Source: Mytilus edulis (taxonomy: Eukaryota; Mollusca; Bivalvia; Mytilida; Mytilidae). From it: DNA of 64,000 nt. Position 1 is the stretch's first letter. Each line of letters starts with the position of its first letter. The position numbers were made by a program, and so were the translations under genes. Where the stretch lies: assembly GCF_963676685.1 (NCBI RefSeq), contig NC_092350.1:39403373-39467372 (forward strand), in the 5' to 3' direction. The notes beneath the pieces were generated by a model, which saw only the letters and a program-made list of their open reading frames with translations, made no database searches and had not been told where the DNA came from. Shown here one piece after another: positions 57,224 to 64,000 of the stretch.

Positions 57224-60200
57224 GGTATATAGGAGCACTATATTCTATGTTAACCTCCGACAGTAGGTATAAACAAATACTGTTGATAGACGGTATATAG
57301 GAGCACTATATTCCATGTTAACCACTGACGGTAGGTATAGCCAAATACTGTTGATAGACGGTATATAGGAGCACTATATTTTATGTTAACCACCGACGGT
57401 AGGTATAGACAAATACTGGTGATAGACGGTATATAGGAGCACTATATTGTATGTTAACCACCGACGGTAGGTATAAACAAATACTGTTAATAGACGGTAT
57501 ATAGGAGCACTATATTGTATGTTAACCACCGACGGTAGGTATAGACAAATACTGTTGATAGACGGTATATAGGAGCACTATATACCGTCTATCAACAGTA
57601 TATATTGTATGTTAACTACCGACAGTAGGTAAAGACACATACTGTTGATACACGGTATATAGGAGCACTATATTGTATGTTAACTACCGACGGTAGGTAT
57701 AGACAAATACTGTTGATAGACGGTATATAGGAACACTATATCGTATGTTAACCACCGACGGTAGGTATAGACAAATACTGTTGATAGAGGGTATATGGGA
57801 GCATTTTATTGTATGTTAACCACCGACGGTAGGTATAGACAAATACTGTTGATAGACGGTATATACATTGTAGAAGCACTATATTGCATGTTAACCACCG
57901 ACGGTAGGCATAGACAAATACTGTTGATAGACGGTATATAGAAGCACTGTATTGTATGTTAACTACCGACAGTAGGTATAGACAAATACTGTTGATAGAC
58001 GGTATATGGGAGCATTATATTGTATGTTAACCACCGACGGTAGGTATAAACATATACTGTTGATAGACGGTATATGGGAGCATTATATTGTATGTTAACC
58101 ACCGACGGTAGGTATAAACATATACTGTTGATAGATGGTATATAGGAGCACTATATTGTATGTTAACTACCGACAGTAGGTATAGACAAATACTGTTGAT
58201 AGACGGTATATGGGAGCACTATATTGTATGTTAACCACCGACGGTAGATATAGACAAATACTGTTGATAGACGGTATATAGGAGCACTATATTGTATGTT
58301 AACCACCGACGGTAGGTATAGACAAATACTGTTGATAGACGGTATATAGAAGCACTATATTGTATTTTAACCACCGACGGTAGGTATAGACATATACTGT
58401 TGATAGATGGTATATAGGAGCACTATATTGTATGTTAACTACCGACAGTAGGTATAGACAGATACTGTTGATAGACGGTATAAAAGAGCACTATATTGTA
58501 TGTTAACCAGCGACGGTAGGTATAGACAAATACTGTTGATAAACGGTATATAGGAGCACTATATTGTATGTTAACTACCGACAGTAGGTATAGACAAATA
58601 CTGTTGATAGACGGTATATAGGAGCACTATATTGTATGTAAACCACCAACGGTAGGTATAGACAAATACTGTTGATAGACGGTATATACATTGTAGGAGC
58701 ACTATATTGTATGTTAACCACCGACGGTAGGTATAGACAAATACTGTTGATAGACGGTATATAGAAGCACTATATTGTATGTTAACTACCGACAGTAGGT
58801 ATAGACAAATACTGTTGATAGACGGTATATGGGAGCATTATATTGTATGTTAACCACCGACGGTAGGTATAGACATATACTGTTGATAGATGGTATATAG
58901 GAGCACTATATTGTATGTTAACTACCGACAGTAGGTATAGACAAATACTGTTGATAGACGGTATATGGGAGCACTATATTGTATGTTAACCACCGACGGT
59001 AGATATAGACAAATACTGTTGATAGACGATATATAGGAGCACTATATTGTATGTTAACCACCGACTGTAGGTATAGACAAATCCTGTTGATAGACGGTAT
59101 ATAGAAGCACTGTATTGTATTTTAACCACCGACGTTAGGTATAGACATATACTGTTGATATATGGTATATAGGAGCACTATATTGTATGTTAACTACCGA
59201 CAGTAGGTATAGACAAATACTGTTGATAGACGGTATATAGGAGCACTATATTGTATGTTAACCACCGACGGTAGGTATAGACAAATACTGGTGATAGACA
59301 GTATATAGGAGTACTATATTATATGTTAACCACTGAGGGTAGGTATAGCCAAATACTGTTGATAGACGGTATATAGGAGCACTATATCTTATGTTAACCA
59401 CCGACGGTAGGTATAGACAAATACTGGTGATAGACGGTATATAGGAGCAACTACCGACAGTAGGTATAGACAGATACTGTTGATAGACGGTATAAAAGAG
59501 CACTATATTGTATGTTAACCAGCGACGGTAGGTATAGACAAATACTGTTGATAAACGGTATATAGGAGCACTATATTGTATGTTAACCACCGACGGTAGG
59601 TATAGACAAATACTGTTGATAGATGGTATATAGGAGCACTATATTGTACGTTAACTACCGACGGTAGGTATAGACAAATACTGTTGATAGACAGTATATA
59701 GGAGCACTATATTGTATGTTAACTACCGACAGTAGGTTAAGACACATACTGTTGATACACGGTATATAGAAGCACTATATTGTATGTTAACTACCGACGG
59801 TAGGTATAGACAAATACTGTTGATAGACGGTATATTGGAGCACTATATTGTATGTTAACTACCGACGGTAGGTATAGACAAATACTGTTGATAGACGGTA
59901 TATGGGAGCAACTACCGACAGTAGGTATAGACAGATACTGTTGATAGACGGTATAAAAGAGCACTATATTGTATGTTAACCAGCGACGGTAGGTATAGAC
60001 AAATACTGTTGATAGACGGTATATAGAAGCACTGTATTGTATTTTAACCACCGACGTTAGGTATAGACATATACTGTTGATAGATGGTATATAGGAGCAC
60101 TATATTGTATGTTAACTACCGACAGTAGGTATAGACAAATACTGTTGATAGACGGTATATAGGAGCACTATACTGTATGTTAACCACCGACGGTAGGTAT

Positions 60201-63200
60201 AGACAAATACTGGTGATAGACAGTATATAGGAGTACTATATTATATGTTAACCACTGAGGGTAGGTATAGCCAAATACTGTTGATAGACGGTATATAGGA
60301 GCACTATATCTTATGTTAACCACCGACGGTAGGTATAGACAAATACTGGTGATAGACGGTATATAGGAGCAACTACCGACAGTAGGTATAGACAGATACT
60401 GTTGATAGACGGTATAAAAGAGCACTATATTGTATGTTAACCAGCGACGGTAGGTATAGACAAATACTGTTGATAAACGGTATATAGGAGCACTATATTG
60501 TATGTTAACCACCGACGGTAGGTATAGACAAATACTGTTGATAGATGGTATATAGGAGCACTATATTGTACGTTAACTACCGACGGTAGGTATAGACAAA
60601 TACTGTTGATAGACAGTATATAGGAGCACTATATTGTATGTTAACTACCGACAGTAGGTAAAGACACATACTGTTGATACACGGTATATAGGAGCACTAT
60701 ATTGTATGTTAACTACCGACGGTAGGTATAGACAAATACTGTTGATAGACGGTATATGGGAGCACTATATTGTATGTTAACCACCGACAGTAGGTATAGA
60801 CATATACTGTTGATAGATGGTATATAGGAGCACTATATTGTATGTTAACTACCGACAGTAGGTATAGACAAATACTGTTGATAGACGGTTTATGGGAGCA
60901 CTATATTGTATGTTAACCACCGACGGTAGGTATAGACAAATACTGTTGATAGACGGTATATAGGAGCACTTTATTGTATGTTAACCACCGACGGTAGGTA
61001 TAGACAAATACTGTTGATAGACGGTATATAGGATCACTATATTGTATGTCAACTACCGACGGTATGTATAGACAAATACTGTTGATAGACGGTATATAGG
61101 AGCACTATATTGTATTTTAACCACCGACAGTAGGTATAGACAAATACTGTTGATAGACGGTATATGGCAGCACTATATTGTATATTAACCACCGACGGTA
61201 GGTATAGACAAATACTGTTGATAGACGGTATATAGGAGCACTATATTGTATGTAACCACCGACGGTAGGTATAGAAAAATACTGTTGATAGACGGTATAT
61301 AGAAGCACTATATTGTATGTTAACTACCGACAGTAGGTATAGACAAATACTGTTGATAGACGGTATATAGGAGCACTATATTGAATGTTAACTACCGACA
61401 GTAGGTATAGACAAATACTGTTGATAGACGGTATATGGGAGCACTATATTGTATGTTAACCCCCGACGGTAGGTATAGACAAATACTGTTGATAGATGGT
61501 ATATAGGAGTACTACATGTATATCGTATGTTAACCACCGACGGTAGGGGTAGACAAATAATGTTGAAAGGCTGTGTAAAGGAGTACTTTATCGTATGTTA
61601 ACAATCGACGGTAGGTATATACAAATACTGTTGATAGACTGTGTTAAGGAGCACTATATCGTATGTTAACCACCGGCGGTAGGTATAGACAAATAATGTG
61701 GAAAGGCTGTGTAAAGGAGAACTTTATCGTATGTTAACCATCGACGGTAAGTATATACAAATACTGTTGATAAACTGTGTAAAGGAGTACTATATCGTAT
61801 GTTAACCACCGACGGTAGGTATAGACAAAAACTGTTGATAGACTGTGTAAAGAAGTACTATATTGTTTGTAAATCACCGACAGCAGGTTAAGACAAATAC
61901 TGTTGATAGACTGTGTAAAGGAGTACTAGTCTATATCGTATGTTAACCACCGACGGTAGGTATAGACAAATACTGTTGATGGACGGTGCAAAGGAGTACT
62001 ATATCGTATGTTAAACACTGACGGTAGGTATAGACAAATACTGTTGATAGACGGTATATAGGAGCACTATATTGTATGTTAACAACCGACGGTAGGTATA
62101 GACAAATACTGTTGATAGACGGTATATTGGAGCACTATATTGTATGTTAACTACCGACGGTAGGTATAGACAAATACTGTTGATAGACGGTATATGGGAG
62201 CACTATATTGTATGTTAACCACCGACGGTAGATATAGACAAATACTGTTGATAGACGGTATATAGGAGCACTATATTGTATGTTAACCACCGACGGTAGG
62301 TATAGACAAATACTGTTGATAGACGGTATATAGAAGCACTATATTGTATTTTAACCACCGACGGTAGGTATAGACATATACTGTTGATAGATGGTATATA
62401 GGAGCACTATATTGTATGTTAACTACCGACAGTAGGTATAGACAGATACTGTTGATAGACGGTATAAAAGAGCACTATATTGTATGTTAACCAGCGACGG
62501 TAGGTATAGACAAATACTGTTGATAAACGGTATATAGGAGCACAATATTGTATGTTAACTACCGACAGTAGGTATAGACAAATACTGTTGATATACGGTA
62601 TATAGGAGCACTATATTGTATGTAAACCACCGACGGTAGGTATAGACAAATACTGTTGATAGACGGTATATACATTGTAGGAGCACTATATTGTATGTTA
62701 ACCACCGACGGTAGGTATAGACAAATACTGTTGATAGACGGTATATGGGAGCATTATATTGTATGTTAACCACCGACGGTAGGTATAGACATATACTGTT
62801 GATAGATGGTATATAGGAGCACTATATTGTATGTTAACTACCGACAGTAGGTATAGACAAATACTGTTGATAGACGGTATATGGGAGCACTATATTGTAT
62901 GTTAACCACCGACGGTAGATATAGACAAATACTGTTGATAGACGATATATAGGAGCACTATATTGTATGTTAACCACCGACTGTAGGTATAGACAAATAC
63001 TGTTGATAGACGGTATATAGAAGCACTGTATTGTATTTTAACCACCGACGGTAGGTATAGACAAATACTGTTGATAGACGGTATATAGGAGCACTATATT
63101 GTATGTAACCACCGACGGTAGGTATAGAAAAATACTGTTGATAGACGGTATATAGAAGCACTATATTGTATGTTAACTACCGACAGTAGGTATAGACAAA

Positions 63201-64000
63201 TACTGTTGATAGACGGTATATAGGAGCACTATATTGAATGTTAACTACCGACAGTAGGTATAGACAAATACTGTTGATAGACGGTATATGGGAGCACTAT
63301 ATTGTATGTTAACCCCCGACGGTAGGTATAGACAAATACTGTTGATAGACGGTATATAGGAGTACTACATGTATATCGTATGTTAACCACCGACGGTAGG
63401 GGTAGACAAATAATGTTGAAAGGCTGTGTAAAGGAGTACTTTATCGTATGTTAACAATCGACGGTAGGTATATACAAATACTGTTGATAGACTGTGTTAA
63501 GGAGCACTATATCGTATGTTAACCACCGGCGGTAGGTATAGACAAATAATGTTGAAAGGCTGTGTAAAGGAGAACTTTATCGTATGTTAACCATCGACGG
63601 TAAGTATATACAAATACTGTTGATAAACTGTGTAAAGGAGTACTATATCGTATGTTAACCACCGACGGTAGGTATAGACAAAAACTGTTGATAGACTGTG
63701 TAAAGAAGTACTATATTGTTTGTAAATCACCGACAGCAGGTTAAGACAAATACTGTTGATAGACTGTGTAAAGGAGTACTAGTCTATATCGTATGTTAAC
63801 CACCGACGGTAGGTATAGACAAATACTGTTGATGGACGGTGCAAAGGAGTACTATATCGTATGTTAAACACTGACGGTAGGTATAGACAAATACTGTTGA
63901 TAGACGGTATATAGGAGCACTATATTGTATGTTAACAACCGACGGTAGGTATAGACAAATACTGTTGATAGACGGTATATTGGAGCACTATATTGTATGT
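57224..64000. repeat. ~68-bp satellite array, about 100 copies, continuing past the window
   Basis: The unit holds GACGGTATATAGGAGCACTA, TATTGTATGTTAACCACCGA and CGGTAGGTATAGACAAATAC, then TGTTGATA: 68 bp. Two common variants have CCACCGACGGTAGG or CTACCGACAGTAGG. A diverged set with CTGTGTAAAGGAGTACTATATC fills 61500-62030 and again 63360-63890. Larger duplications show offsets of 922 bp (59258 vs 60180) and 1853 bp (61117 vs 62970; 61508 vs 63361). Three units make 204 bp, so frames stay open across units; the resulting Tyr-rich ORFs are artefacts. The right end is not reached. Confidence 0.95.
57549..57601. repeat. Perfect 22-bp inverted repeat inside the satellite
   Basis: ATACTGTTGATAGACGGTATAT, then the 9-bp loop AGGAGCACT, then its exact reverse complement (57580-57601), after which the normal unit resumes. 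An inverted satellite piece was inserted here; no other copy in the array shows it. Confidence 0.9.

Noticed and set aside
59258-63161. Tyr-rich ORFs of 60-110 codons in the satellite
   Set aside because: Three 68-bp units make 204 bp, so an open frame repeats automatically; they follow unit changes and have no independent coding signal.

Overview
The window is nuclear DNA from a metazoan, most likely a bivalve of the mussel type (Mytilus or a close relative). Multi-exon genes with GT-AG introns, AT-rich intergenic DNA, a Penelope-class retroelement of the Naiad type, and several interspersed repeats that I remember from mussel sequences (for example copies carrying GACGCGCGTTTCGTCTAC) all point that way. 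The species call rests on recall, not on a search. Nothing bacterial or viral was seen.

Layout. 1-8.2 kb: repeats, then a retroelement with an intact 985-codon ORF (4533-~7930, minus strand). It lies inside a region bounded by an imperfect ~33-bp inverted repeat (2509 / 8116), whose left part carries about eleven copies of a CGTTACGGAGGTT-like motif. 8.3-35.4 kb: three plus-strand paralogous genes, here called A (8266-14966), B (21941-25136) and C (30291-35401). I rebuilt them exon by exon. Each encodes a ~400-residue protein that is almost entirely a HECT ubiquitin-ligase-like domain, with a conserved cysteine in the C-lobe motif TC[LI]. All three begin Met-Gly in a tiny separate first exon; A and B fit the N-myristoylation consensus and C fits it poorly. 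Gene A has one in-frame TAG that would remove the C-lobe. Gene C needs a GC-AG intron.

40-49.4 kb: two minus-strand tandem copies of a small secreted, cysteine-containing protein gene of unknown family. The first (39968-44261) is intact, with a TATA box and signal peptide. The second (45622-49386) has lost the homologous splice donor after its first exon and has a premature stop. A doubtful two-exon secreted Cys-rich gene lies at 51430-52302. 52.5-57.2 kb: retroelement remains (a 3' fragment with UTR, a Naiad tail, a broken LINE). 57.2-64 kb: a ~68-bp satellite array running off the window, with 922-bp and 1853-bp higher-order duplications.

How the genes may work together: the HECT trio looks like a local expansion of stand-alone, possibly membrane-anchored E3 ligases. 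The secreted pair is a separate local duplication. No operon-like or other functional link is visible between them. Introns and intergenic DNA are full of short inverted-repeat elements, several with clear target-site duplications.
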